Origin: a bacterium
Lineage (GTDB): Bacteria; Bdellovibrionota_C; UBA2361; RFPC01
Length of the DNA: 64,000 nucleotides
Assembly (NCBI GenBank): GCA_030428205.1
Contig: JAUIBK010000001.1
Coordinates: 1-64,000, forward strand
Direction: 5' to 3'
Under the pieces are notes generated by a model. It worked only from the letters and a program-made list of their open reading frames with translations, ran no database searches and was not told where the DNA came from. Made by a program: the position numbers and the translations under genes. Shown here one piece after another: positions 35,862 to 44,513 of this stretch (position 1 is the first letter of the stretch; each line of letters begins with the position of its first letter).

Positions 35862-36116
35862 CTACTTCTCTTTTTTGAGGTTTTGCGAAATTCTCTTTTT
35901 TGCGTCGGGCGAGAGGCGACACGTTGGATCGGGATCGTCAAGAATTCTCTTTGTGCCAAGGTGAAGTGTTTGAAGCTGCTTTTTGAGTTCCCGACAAAGT
36001 GAACAAAGTATTGCATGTAGCCATAGCTCGAATGCTTCTCTCCGTGAAAGTTTTTCATCGAGTGCTTTTGATGAAAGTTCGGATGCCTTTTCGCATGAAA
36101 TCATAAAGAGAGCCAT
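35862..36116 (-). CDS. Anti-sigma factor, short zinc-finger (ZAS-like) domain only
   Basis: 84 residues with a C near the N-terminus (MISC) and H-x3-C-x2-C (HAILCSLC), the pattern of anti-sigma zinc fingers. The remaining helix is basic. No transmembrane segment, so it is cytosolic. ATG 36116 overlaps the TAA of the sigma gene (TAATG) and GGGAGGA precedes it. It should bind and restrain the ECF sigma factor encoded just upstream. Confidence 0.8.
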   Translation of the reverse strand: MALFMISCEKASELSSKALDEKLSRREAFELWLHAILCSLCRELKKQLQTLHLGTKRILDDPDPTCRLSPDAKKRISQNLKKEK

Positions 36117-36721
36117 TAACGTCCTCCCGCACCGGAAAGCCAGTTTTTTTGTAGACACCCCCGCAGTCCTAGTCGGGCACGGTGAAGAAGTACACCTGCA
36201 TGAGTCGAAGAGAGTTCGAGTTCGTTACAGATTTCCTGACGAGAGAGCCCGTCGAACTCACGTAAAAGAAACACGATTCTTAGGTTTTCAGGGAGTTTTT
36301 CGACGCAGGCGCGAAGCGTCTCCATGAACTGTTTTTGCTTCAGTATCGAATCGGGATCGCCATTCCAGGGAGCGTTTTGAGGAGCGCCAGAGATGATATG
36401 GCCAGAGGCATCAAAAGGCCAGGACTCATCGGAAAGTGGTTCTGAGAGTTGCACAACAGGATTTTTCTGTTTGCGCCGAATGCGGTCGATAATTTTGTGG
36501 CGTAAGATGCTTGTCAGCCAAGTTCGTACAGAGGAATTTCCTGCGAAGCTCTTTTGTGCTTTGAGTGCCCCAAGAAGCGTATCCTGGACGAGCTCTTCTG
36601 CGATGTCATCTTGAGGAAAGTGCTTTCGCGCGTAGCGAAAGAGGTAGTCTCCGTGTTCATCCAGCCACTGTTCCGGCGAGAGATCGCTCGTGGGAGATTT
36701 GGGTGATGGCGATGCACTCAT
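36116..36721 (-). CDS. ECF sigma factor
   Basis: A 201-residue sigma70-family ECF protein. Region 2 spans residues 18-85 (EHGDYLFRYARKHF, ELVQDTLLGAL, SSVRTWLTSILRHKIIDRIR) and region 4 residues 130-190 (LPENLRIVFLLREFDGLSRQEICNEL, then LHRARLGLR). The linker is longer than usual. The start overlaps the rph stop by four bases, and a zinc-finger anti-sigma gene follows, so the three are one transcription unit. Confidence 0.9.
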   Translation of the reverse strand: MSASPSPKSPTSDLSPEQWLDEHGDYLFRYARKHFPQDDIAEELVQDTLLGALKAQKSFAGNSSVRTWLTSILRHKIIDRIRRKQKNPVVQLSEPLSDESWPFDASGHIISGAPQNAPWNGDPDSILKQKQFMETLRACVEKLPENLRIVFLLREFDGLSRQEICNELELSSTHAGVLLHRARLGLRGCLQKNWLSGAGGR

Positions 36722-37452
36722 GAAAGTGCTTTCTCCTGTAACGCTAAGAGCTCTTCGATGCCTCCGTGCGCAAGAGAAAGAAGAGAGTGAAATTGCTCGG
36801 GGGAAAAAGGAGCTCCCTCAGCTGTGCCTTGGATTTCAATGATATTTCCAGCTCCGTTCATAACAAAGTTGGCATCCACGTCAACAGCAACGTCTTCGAG
36901 GTAGTCGAGATCGAGAAGCGGGGTGCTCTCGTGAAGCCCTACGCTAATTGCAGCAACAGGAGAGAGGAGGCACTCAGATTGTGCTTTTCCGCAATCGATG
37001 AGTTTTTGAAGCGCAAGTCTCAAAGCAACGTACCCACCGGTAATCGAAGCCGTGCGAGTTCCTCCATCAGCTTGCAGCACATCGCAATCAACAGTGATTG
37101 TGTGTTCGCCGATCTTAGCAAGATCAACGCTCGCGCGAAGCGCTCTTCCAATGAGTCGTTGGATTTCTTGTGTGCGACCACGGGCTCCTGAACGCTCACG
37201 TCTGTTTCTCGTTTCTGTTGAGCGTGGAAGCATGGAGTATTCGCCAGTGATCCAGCCACCTGCTTTCTCCTCTTTGGACATCCAGCGAGGGACACCTTCT
37301 TCGACTGAGGCATTGCATAAAACACGAGTGTTACCTGCTGAAATAAGAACAGAACCTTCAGCTACGTCAATGAAGCCGATATCGAAAGTAACGGGTCGTA
37401 GTTGTGTCGATGAGCGACCGTGTGCACGAGAAAACTGAGATGATGCTGTCAT
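36718..37452 (-). CDS. rph: Ribonuclease PH
   Basis: A 244-residue enzyme: AGNTRVLCNASVEEGVPRW, GGWITGEYSMLPRSTETRN, RTQEIQRLIGRALRAS and DCDVLQADGGTRTASITG are typical, as is DLDYLEDVAVDVDANFVMN near the C-terminus. It trims tRNA 3' ends phosphorolytically. ATG 37452 gives the normal family length; the frame is open up to 37506 but without homology. It leads an operon with the ECF sigma factor. Confidence 0.95.
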   Translation of the reverse strand: MTASSQFSRAHGRSSTQLRPVTFDIGFIDVAEGSVLISAGNTRVLCNASVEEGVPRWMSKEEKAGGWITGEYSMLPRSTETRNRRERSGARGRTQEIQRLIGRALRASVDLAKIGEHTITVDCDVLQADGGTRTASITGGYVALRLALQKLIDCGKAQSECLLSPVAAISVGLHESTPLLDLDYLEDVAVDVDANFVMNGAGNIIEIQGTAEGAPFSPEQFHSLLSLAHGGIEELLALQEKALS

Positions 37453-37552
37453 AAAATGGCCTATTGGGAGATCACTGTTTGGTGTTGTGAAGTTATAGTG
37501 GTACAATCACGCACTCATTTCAAGGTGTGTCGTCATCCGTAGAGAGGAATCA

Positions 37553-38110
37553 ATGAAACAAGATAAGATCGCGAAGTTTATGACCCTAGCAGGCCAAGGA
37601 ACTGCCTCTCGATTTGACGCGCGAACGGACACGGAGCGCAAGCTCGGCGCTCAACTTCTCCTCTCGGAAGTCCTGGAGTACGTCATCAAAGGACTCGGTG
37701 TACAACCTGTTGTAAACGGCCAGCCAATTACCGATCCTAACGGCCTTGCCTATGAGGTGGCACAAGATCTCGATCATACAGAAATGCTTGATGGCCTCGC
37801 GGATGTTGCCTATACCATGTATTGGAACTCGTGTTGTTTTGGACTTAAGCTTGAAGAAGCATTCGAGCTAGTGTGTGACAATAATCTTGAAAAATTTGTG
37901 GTTCTTCTTGATTGGAATGAAGGCGCACGACCACTTGAACGGGAGGAATGGCACTGTGGCAAAGAGGTTTCTTGGCCACCAGAAGTTGTCACCGTTGAAG
38001 TTGTTCAAGTCGGTGATGATGAGTTTTATGCTGTGGGAAAAGATAAGAGTGGAAAGGTGAGAAAGCCTTCTACATATGAATCTGTCGACCTCACTCCTCT
38101 CGTCAACTAA
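37553..38110 (+). CDS. MazG-like / PRA-PH-like NTP pyrophosphohydrolase fold protein
   Basis: 185 residues. The helical core (residues 30-120) has LLLSEVLEYVIKGLG (E-x2-E type), then HTEMLDGLADVAYTMYW (E-x2-x-D-type metal site) and FELVCDNNLEKF, as in all-alpha NTP pyrophosphohydrolases of the phosphoribosyl-ATP or MazG type. A small C-terminal domain follows. A house-cleaning or nucleotide-pool role is inferred. Confidence 0.7.
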   Translation: MKQDKIAKFMTLAGQGTASRFDARTDTERKLGAQLLLSEVLEYVIKGLGVQPVVNGQPITDPNGLAYEVAQDLDHTEMLDGLADVAYTMYWNSCCFGLKLEEAFELVCDNNLEKFVVLLDWNEGARPLEREEWHCGKEVSWPPEVVTVEVVQVGDDEFYAVGKDKSGKVRKPSTYESVDLTPLVN

Positions 38111-38111
38111 C

Positions 38112-38177
38112 CCCCAAAAAACTCTTGCACTTCATCTTGCTTTTGCTCTGATGCGCTTTTCGAGCAAAAGCTTGGGG
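38112..38177. terminator. Hairpin between convergent genes
   Basis: GCTTTTGCTC (38139-38148) pairs perfectly with GAGCAAAAGC (38162-38171), and CCCCAA (38112-38117) can pair with TTGGGG (38172-38177). It lies between two convergent genes and may terminate in either direction. Confidence 0.4.
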
Positions 38178-38190
38178 AGAGAGCTTGAGG

Positions 38191-39267
38191 TTATCCCATT
38201 TCATTTTCTGTCATCTCACCACTTTGAATGTCTTCCTCTGAAAGTTCATCCGGAAGGTGTTCTGTGAGATCTTCAGTGTTTTCTTTCTTGGGAAATCGAA
38301 TAAGCTCAGGGGTTTTCTTTGGGCCAATATCTTCTTTGTTTCTCTCAAGCCAGCGGGTAAGAGTGCCCTCTTTGCTAAGATGTTCCCCAACATGAGTAAG
38401 GTGATCGACCTGGCTTGCCATGGGATAGTACTCACCTTTATGGAGCATGTTAGGAATCTCGCCTCGATCACGTAAACTATGAAGCCAAACGGAAGTGAGC
38501 TTTGCACGGTACATATCTTCTTCTTTTTCAGTATCTGAGAGAAATTTTTCAGGGAGTCCGCGAAGAATTGGATCAAGTATTTCCCCCTTTATGCCAACAA
38601 CCTGTGCCAAGAGCACAGCAATTTGTAGATGATTACATCCCCAAATTTTGTGTTCTGCATCAAGGTCAAACTCTTTATTCTCAACCTTCATACCGAGTCG
38701 ATACTTCTTATATTTTTTCTTGTCGATGCCAAGCAGCATAGCTCGACCGAGGTGGGGGAGAGCTCCAACGAGCAGTCCATACTGGAGGCCAATAGCAGGA
38801 ATGGCATATCCGATTTTTCCTGCCAGCTCTATGTCCACGATCATTTCTTCAGTGATTTTTGCAAAAAGTTCTTTGTCACAACCTTTTCGTAGCCTGCGAT
38901 AGAGGTACAAGATTGCTATCAGGGCTGACATCTCACTTGCTTGAAAGAGGTCCACAATTCGAACTCGCCGCCCTAAGCTACTTTCGCGAAGTAGTGGTTC
39001 TTTATAAGTCAGAGCCGCGTAGTAGAGAGCTGCCGTAAAGCTGTCGCTATGAAGTAGAAGGTTGATGCAGGCTTTTGCTGAGTGTTGGGCAACATCTTCA
39101 TTGTTTGCCTGGTCGAGATTGAGAAAGTGAACTGCCGTCGTAAAGAGTCGGGGGCAGGGGCCAACTACGGCGACAATGTTTCTCGCCTCTTTCCAACTCC
39201 GAGTAGTTGGATCGAGCTCCTCATCATCAGAGAAGTCCGCAGGTAGTTCGAAGATACTGGTCATCAC
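38191..39267 (-). CDS. HDOD-like domain protein
   Basis: A 358-residue, largely helical protein. The stretch LQYGLLVGALPHLGRAMLLG, then KKYKKYR and then WGCNHLQIAVLLAQ, follows the order of HDOD (metal-independent HD-like) domains, in which the histidine pair is often lost. The C-terminal 60 residues are acidic and charged. Family members take part in signalling or stress regulation; the specific role is unknown. Confidence 0.5.
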   Translation of the reverse strand: MMTSIFELPADFSDDEELDPTTRSWKEARNIVAVVGPCPRLFTTAVHFLNLDQANNEDVAQHSAKACINLLLHSDSFTAALYYAALTYKEPLLRESSLGRRVRIVDLFQASEMSALIAILYLYRRLRKGCDKELFAKITEEMIVDIELAGKIGYAIPAIGLQYGLLVGALPHLGRAMLLGIDKKKYKKYRLGMKVENKEFDLDAEHKIWGCNHLQIAVLLAQVVGIKGEILDPILRGLPEKFLSDTEKEEDMYRAKLTSVWLHSLRDRGEIPNMLHKGEYYPMASQVDHLTHVGEHLSKEGTLTRWLERNKEDIGPKKTPELIRFPKKENTEDLTEHLPDELSEEDIQSGEMTENEMG

Positions 39268-39438
39268 TCAGCTATCGATTAGTGTAAGCTACTACGCATA
39301 TTGTCGACATAATTAGAAAAAATCTTAATTTCCTACATGCAAACAGTCGCCGGAGAGGAACATTTTTATTTTCGCGAGCTCAAAAAAGAGATATACTTTT
39401 CAGCACGTTATCTCCCATCCTCTTTCACGAAAGGTCTT

Positions 39439-41337
39439 ATGAGCGAAAAGATTGCTTTTACCCCAGAAACCATCAGCAACTTCCCTAGTCTTGCGGCTGC
39501 GTTTTACGACATTGCCTTTACTGTCCCAGAGCGGGTGGTTTATCGCCAGGCGGTCATTTCCGATGGTGATCAGGATAGTGTGCCTCGACAGTGGGTTTCA
39601 CGTACCTACGCTGAAGTACGTGAGCGAGTGAAACGAATGGCTCACTTTCTTAAAGCCACGGGAGTAAAGCGTGGAGATAGAGTTGCTATTTTATCAAGCT
39701 CCCGCCCTGAGTGGATGGAGTCGGACTTGGCGACTCTTACGCTAGGAGGGGTTGCTGTCTCCATTTATCAATCACTTCCAGCAGAGGATGTTGGCTACAT
39801 TCTTTTTGATTCTGGAGCTGATGTCGTTTTTGCAGAGAATCAAGAACAGATCGATAAGCTCCTTGAGCTACTTGGAGGTCCAATTCCGATTCCCGGTACT
39901 GAAGAACGTGACGAAACGCAGGCTCAAGTTGGGCTCAATAAAATTATTGCTTTTGAAGCTGTGAGTGCTCATCCGCTTGTTGTGCAGTACGATGAGATCG
40001 TACGTGAAGGAGAAACGGCTGATCTTGAGACGTACCAAGGGCTCAACAAAGAGGACCTCGCGGCTCTCGTGTATACATCTGGTACCACGGGTCCACCAAA
40101 GGGAGTGATGCAGACCCACGGCAACCACCTTGCGAACGTTCGCCAAGCGTGGCAGAGCTCACTTTGTGGCCATGATTCGAGTATTATGCTCTTTCTTCCC
40201 CTTGCGCACTCGTTCGCGAAGCTTATGGGCTATCTTGGATTTCTTACTCCTGCGAGTGTGTGTTTTCCCGGTGTGGCGGATACCAAAACTTCTAAAATAC
40301 ATCCTGAATCGGTAACGAAGGATATCCGTGAAGCGGGGGCAACCATTGTTCCTGTTGTGCCTCGATTGTTAGAAAAGATGCAAGCCGGGGTTGAGCAGAA
40401 GAAAAATGTTGGTGGAGTTGGTGGCGCAATCGTCAAGCTTGTACTTTGGGGGGCAAGTGAAACATACCAGGCTAAGCTCGCCGGAAAAGCCCCCTCGATT
40501 TTAGCTATGATTGCCTATCAGGCAACGGCGGGTATTCGAGCAAAGATCAAAGCGAAGCTCTTTGGGGCAAACTTTAAGTATTCAATCTCTGGCGGTGCCA
40601 AGCTCAATCCCCAAACAGCTCGCTTCTTTGATGCACTAGGAATTGAAATTCTTGAGGGCTATGGTCTTACAGAAACCTGTGTGGCCACCAATGTAAATCG
40701 CTTTGGCTCTAAGAAGATTGGGACGGTTGGTCCGTTGCTTGCCGAGGATATCGAACTTCGTCTTGAAGATGATGGAGAAATTGTTTTTCGAGGCCCCAAT
40801 ATTGCAAAAGGATACTATAACCGTGAAGCCGCAACGAAATCCTCTTGGGATGAAGATGGATGGTTTCATACCGGAGACCTTGGAGCAGTTGATGATGATG
40901 GGTACTTAAGTATCGTTGGGCGCAAGAAGGAGATCTTAGTTACTTCGTATGGAAAAAATATTGCTCCCGAGGATATTGAAGCGAGTGTAAAGTCGACACC
41001 ATATGTTTCTCAAGTAGTGCTGCTTGGGGATGGACGACCGTTTATTACCGCGCTTCTTACGGTTGATGTGCTGGCGGTTGGAGCGTGGGCCAAGAAAATG
41101 GGTATAACTGAGCCTGTTTCAACTCTTATTCAGGGAAGTCGAGTCAAAGACTTGATTTGGAAAGATATTGAGAAGGTTAACGAAGAACTCGCTCATCACG
41201 AGAGTATTAAGAAGATTGCCATAGCCCCAGAAGAGTTCACTGTCGAAAATGGTATTCTCACTCCTACCTTCAAAGTGAAGAGGCGGGTAGTCATGGAAGA
41301 GTATGCAGAGCTTATTGAGGAAATGTATCGCTCTTAA
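39439..41337 (+). CDS. Long-chain acyl-CoA synthetase (AMP-binding)
   Basis: 632 residues with AMP-forming synthetase motifs: YTSGTTGPPKGVMQTHGN, GYGLTETC, HTGDLGAVDDDGYL and GRKKEILVTSYGKNIAP. It activates long-chain fatty acids to acyl-CoA. ATG 39439 has AAGG five bases upstream; the frame reaches back to 39337 without homology. A FadL-like outer membrane porin lies directly downstream in the opposite direction, consistent with fatty-acid uptake and activation. Confidence 0.92.
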   Translation: MSEKIAFTPETISNFPSLAAAFYDIAFTVPERVVYRQAVISDGDQDSVPRQWVSRTYAEVRERVKRMAHFLKATGVKRGDRVAILSSSRPEWMESDLATLTLGGVAVSIYQSLPAEDVGYILFDSGADVVFAENQEQIDKLLELLGGPIPIPGTEERDETQAQVGLNKIIAFEAVSAHPLVVQYDEIVREGETADLETYQGLNKEDLAALVYTSGTTGPPKGVMQTHGNHLANVRQAWQSSLCGHDSSIMLFLPLAHSFAKLMGYLGFLTPASVCFPGVADTKTSKIHPESVTKDIREAGATIVPVVPRLLEKMQAGVEQKKNVGGVGGAIVKLVLWGASETYQAKLAGKAPSILAMIAYQATAGIRAKIKAKLFGANFKYSISGGAKLNPQTARFFDALGIEILEGYGLTETCVATNVNRFGSKKIGTVGPLLAEDIELRLEDDGEIVFRGPNIAKGYYNREAATKSSWDEDGWFHTGDLGAVDDDGYLSIVGRKKEILVTSYGKNIAPEDIEASVKSTPYVSQVVLLGDGRPFITALLTVDVLAVGAWAKKMGITEPVSTLIQGSRVKDLIWKDIEKVNEELAHHESIKKIAIAPEEFTVENGILTPTFKVKRRVVMEEYAELIEEMYRS

Positions 41338-41375
41338 GGAACGTGTGTTGGGGGTGTAGCCTTTGAATTGAACAG

Positions 41376-41463
41376 CCATTTTCTTGAACTTTTTTCTTCG
41401 TGGCGCAATCCTTCGGCGTTACACAGGGATTATCGCCACGGAGAAAAAAGTTCAAGAAAATAG
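41376..41463. repeat. Inverted-repeat element, family A copy 2
   Basis: 30-bp arms at 41376-41405 and 41434-41463 (core CTTGAACTTTTTTC) with two mismatches around a 28-base loop. It lies between the convergent acyl-CoA synthetase and porin genes. The loop in this copy resembles the reverse strand of the copy 3 loop (57412). Confidence 0.85.
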
Positions 41464-41479
41464 TAACGAAAGGAGAGAA

Positions 41480-41507
41480 GGGCTCGGAACTTGAAATCTC
41501 CGAGCCC
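41480..41507. terminator. Bidirectional terminator hairpin
   Basis: GGGCTCGGA (41480-41488) and TCCGAGCCC (41499-41507) form a 9-bp GC-rich stem with a 10-base loop, followed on the plus strand by TTTAATCATTT. It ends beside the porin stop, so it can serve both converging transcripts. Confidence 0.65.
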
Positions 41508-41516
41508 TTTAATCAT

Positions 41517-42881
41517 TTACCCGAGGTCGTAGTCGAACCCGATACCCACAAGATTCACACTTCCGTCAAACGTACCAACAAGGTTGTTTCCTGTTGAATT
41601 CGTCACGTTCGATTGTGAGTCTGAGATAAAGAGGTGAGCGTACGTTGCCTTAAGAGTGAGATCCTCAGACACGTCCCAGTTAATACCAAAGGCCATCCAC
41701 TTACGATCATTTCCAGGGATACGAGGCGTGCGGTGAGCTGCGTCAGCGATAGGCTCTTCGTCAAATGTGAAACCGGCGCTGAGCTGAACTTCGTCTGTGG
41801 CTTGATACGCTGCTGCAAGCGAGTATCGCCATACATTGTTCCATCCTTCATCAACAACGGTGTCAGGTTGAACACTTGCGTACTGGATGCGGAGATCTTC
41901 AAAGCGAGTCCAGCGCGTCCACTGGAGTTCGCCAAGTAGTGACCATCTCTCGTCAAAGTGGTGAACAAAGCCACCAGTGACCGACTCAGGTAGTGAAACG
42001 TGAGCAAGTGCAGCAGTATCGGTAAAGAGTCCCGTCGATGTGAGAGGAAGAGCAGCAGAAGGTACTGTAAAGTCAGCATCACCTTCGAGGTTTCCAGTGG
42101 TACGCGATCTCCAAGCAAGTCCGACTCGGCTATTCATCTCATCATAGGCGTATGTCGCACCAAGGGTAAAACCAATCCCCCAGTCGTCACCAGTAACACT
42201 ACCGATTCCATCGCTCATTTGAGGCGCGAGTCCAAGTGCTGTTGCTGTTGCAGGCCCAAGCTGAGAGAAAGCGACAGTACCAAGGTCGATAGCATTTGAG
42301 AGTTCCGCATCCATGTAGGCGATATTGAGCGAAGCCCCGATGGAAATGTTGTCGCAAATTTTATAGGACACCGCAGGGGTGAGCTGAAGAGTCGTGAGTT
42401 CAGATTTAATAGCGTGGTAACGTCCAACCCAAGTTGAATCATATTCGGTAGCTAAGCCAAATGGAGCGTGGATCCCAAATCCGAGGTGTGTGGTGTCGTT
42501 GAGTTCGTGTACGACATAAATACTAGGCACGTAGGCAGTTTCACCACCATCAGGGCCATCCCCACCACCAGTTGGAATCCCACCAAGTGCAACGTTCGAT
42601 GAACCAGCATCGGTGAATTCAGAACTCGGAATGATGAGATGCGAGCTGTGAGAAAGCAACGTGCCATCGATATAGGACATTGCTGCTGGGTTGAAGGCGA
42701 TTTCACTTCCATCTCCGTAGCCTGCAACAGCTCCGGCATAAGCATACCCAATCCCTTCTGCGCTCTGCTCAAGAATGGCAAATCCAGCAGCGTGAGACGA
42801 CTGTGGTTGTAGAAAGAAGAAAAGAGCAAGCGCGCTCCCGCAAGCTCGAGAAAGAATAGACGTAATACGTGATCTGACCAT
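41517..42881 (-). CDS. FadL/OmpP1-type outer-membrane transporter
   Basis: A 454-residue protein with a signal peptide ending SSHAA-GFA and the family N-terminus GFAILEQSAEGIGYAYAG, then a long-chain fatty-acid transport-type barrel with ATEYDSTWVGRYHA. ATG 42881 is used since GGAGGA lies seven bases upstream; an earlier ATG at 42896 encloses this Shine-Dalgarno. It faces the acyl-CoA synthetase. Confidence 0.88.
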   Translation of the reverse strand: MVRSRITSILSRACGSALALFFFLQPQSSHAAGFAILEQSAEGIGYAYAGAVAGYGDGSEIAFNPAAMSYIDGTLLSHSSHLIIPSSEFTDAGSSNVALGGIPTGGGDGPDGGETAYVPSIYVVHELNDTTHLGFGIHAPFGLATEYDSTWVGRYHAIKSELTTLQLTPAVSYKICDNISIGASLNIAYMDAELSNAIDLGTVAFSQLGPATATALGLAPQMSDGIGSVTGDDWGIGFTLGATYAYDEMNSRVGLAWRSRTTGNLEGDADFTVPSAALPLTSTGLFTDTAALAHVSLPESVTGGFVHHFDERWSLLGELQWTRWTRFEDLRIQYASVQPDTVVDEGWNNVWRYSLAAAYQATDEVQLSAGFTFDEEPIADAAHRTPRIPGNDRKWMAFGINWDVSEDLTLKATYAHLFISDSQSNVTNSTGNNLVGTFDGSVNLVGIGFDYDLG

Positions 42882-43023
42882 CGCGACATCCTCCATGGTT
42901 CAGTAGGTTATGTTGTGTGCGCTCTAAGATAGCAGAAGGAAGGATGAAAATAGAAAACAAAAACGTAGCAATACATAATAGAACAGCGTTTTTTATAAAG
43001 CGTAAATTGTTTTTCCCATGAGA

Positions 43024-43098
43024 GAAGGAAAAAAGTTATAACGCGAAGGAACGAAGTACGCGAAGATATCCTCCTTCGCGTTATAACTTTTTTCCTTC
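43024..43098. repeat. 27-bp perfect inverted repeat (family B)
   Basis: Arms at 43024-43050 and 43072-43098 (core GTTATAACGCGAAGGA) pair without mismatch around a 21-base loop. The layout (A6 run, long arms) is like family A but the sequence differs. It lies 15 bases before the chalcone-isomerase-like start, so it may fall in that gene's 5' leader. Confidence 0.8.
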
Positions 43099-43112
43099 TT
43101 TATCGAGATTCT

Positions 43113-43670
43113 ATGAAATACGTCTTCGCCACTTTATGTCTCTTCTGTTTCTTTGTTCAGCCTCTTCTTGCAGAGACGGTTGCTGGTGTGACGCTACCAG
43201 AGACCTCTCAGGTTGAAGACACCGACCTTGTGCTCAATGGCATTGGGATTCGAAAGGCGACCTGGTTTAAAGTCAAAGTGTATGTTGCTGGGTTGTACCT
43301 CACAACAAAGAGCAACGAACCAGAGTCGATACTTGATTCCTCTTCTCCGAAGCGGCTAGTCATGCAATTTGTACGAGATGTTGAAGCTGACAAGCTTACA
43401 AACGGCTGGACAGAAGGCTTTAAGAAAAATGTTACAGACCTTTCTGCGCTCCAAAAACGACTAGACCAATTTAATGGTTACATGTCTGACATTCAAGATG
43501 GGCAAGCTATTGATCTCACTTTTAGCCAAGCTGGAGTTGGGGTAAGTTTTGCAGGCGCCTCAAAAGGAACTATTGAGGGACAAGATTTTGCTCGAGCGCT
43601 GCTATCGGTCTGGCTCGGGCCTGAGCCGCCAAATGGCGATCTGAAAGATGGACTGCTTGGAAGGAAGTAG
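43113..43670 (+). CDS. Exported chalcone-isomerase-like protein
   Basis: A 185-residue protein with signal peptide (residues 1-20, ending LLA-ET) and the chalcone-isomerase-like fold: VLNGIGIRKATWFKVKVYVAGLYL and LFT-type elements through VGVSFAGASKGTI. Bacterial members are usually non-catalytic periplasmic proteins that may bind fatty acids. The nearby acyl-CoA synthetase and FadL support that idea, without proof. Confidence 0.85.
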   Translation: MKYVFATLCLFCFFVQPLLAETVAGVTLPETSQVEDTDLVLNGIGIRKATWFKVKVYVAGLYLTTKSNEPESILDSSSPKRLVMQFVRDVEADKLTNGWTEGFKKNVTDLSALQKRLDQFNGYMSDIQDGQAIDLTFSQAGVGVSFAGASKGTIEGQDFARALLSVWLGPEPPNGDLKDGLLGRK

Positions 43671-43671
43671 A

Positions 43672-44352
43672 CTAAGCAACCAACATCATCTTCTCGTCCT
43701 CACGGAGCTGAATAGGATCGAAGTGAAATTCGTTTCCATCTTCTCCCTTATACGTCAGGCTTTCAGGGGTTTGTTCTTGAAATGAGTACTTACTGTCTAA
43801 AGTGAGTACTCCTGAAAGGTATCCGCGAAGTTTGAGTTTTTCAATGAGGTAGGCCGCCAGGAGCATTTGGTGTCGTGCAATACCAACACCTTGAATGAGA
43901 AAATAATCGAGGGACACTTTGTGATCTGGTTGAATGATGTTTTGGTCGAGTGCTGTGCGGACGCTCTCAGGGCTAAATTGTAATTTATCCTGAACAATCC
44001 GTGAGACGTAGGGGAAGATTGTCTCTTCAATTTTATTTTTCTTGCCGTGATCTTTAGCGTGTAGCACAAGGAGATCTGTATAGACTTTTTCTAGCTCTCC
44101 GTGAGCCTCGTCAACAACGATGGCTTCATGTGGAAGAGCTCCAACGTAGACGCCTTCATGGATAGGAGTGTTTGCGCCAATAATGTGGCGACCATCAAAG
44201 AATCCATAAGGACTACCAATCTCGTAGTAGTCGCTCTCTTCGAGTCTTTTTACAGCCTCTTGGAATCGATCGGCGTAAACGATCTCATCTTCTTTGCTTG
44301 GTCTTGAAGTCGTTTTCTGGAAAAAATTTCCCAGTCGTTTATTAAAAGCCAT
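43672..44352 (-). CDS. Possible inactive transglutaminase/EDR1-like protein
   Basis: 226 residues, no signal peptide. The stretch VSLDYFLIQGVGIARHQMLL resembles the active-site helix of transglutaminase-like EDR1-type peptidases, in which a Cys precedes RH; here Ala replaces it. The remainder is unassigned. If the homology holds it is a catalytically dead member. Identification is tentative. Confidence 0.35.
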   Translation of the reverse strand: MAFNKRLGNFFQKTTSRPSKEDEIVYADRFQEAVKRLEESDYYEIGSPYGFFDGRHIIGANTPIHEGVYVGALPHEAIVVDEAHGELEKVYTDLLVLHAKDHGKKNKIEETIFPYVSRIVQDKLQFSPESVRTALDQNIIQPDHKVSLDYFLIQGVGIARHQMLLAAYLIEKLKLRGYLSGVLTLDSKYSFQEQTPESLTYKGEDGNEFHFDPIQLREDEKMMLVA

Positions 44353-44513
44353 CTGGCTCTTGCTCCTCTAATAGTTTGAAGTGGAGAAGCGTCCGTGCAC
44401 GTACTCACTCTTTCATTCTCTTATCCGGGGAACTACGTGACGTGCTTCACTCTTTGGCTTGGTAACGCCGAAGATTCTTGCATTAAATGTCCTGTCATAC
44501 TAAGTACATAGAG

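Noticed and set aside
41400..41597. Small ORF encoding an Arg/Lys-rich peptide (SPRRKKFKK), also seen reversed at 57276-57476
   Set aside because: Both lie in the inverted-repeat family A arms; the shared residues come from repeat identity, not from a gene.
42452..42960. Minus-strand ORFs overlapping the FadL start
   Set aside because: Alternative frames of the porin gene with no signal or family pattern.
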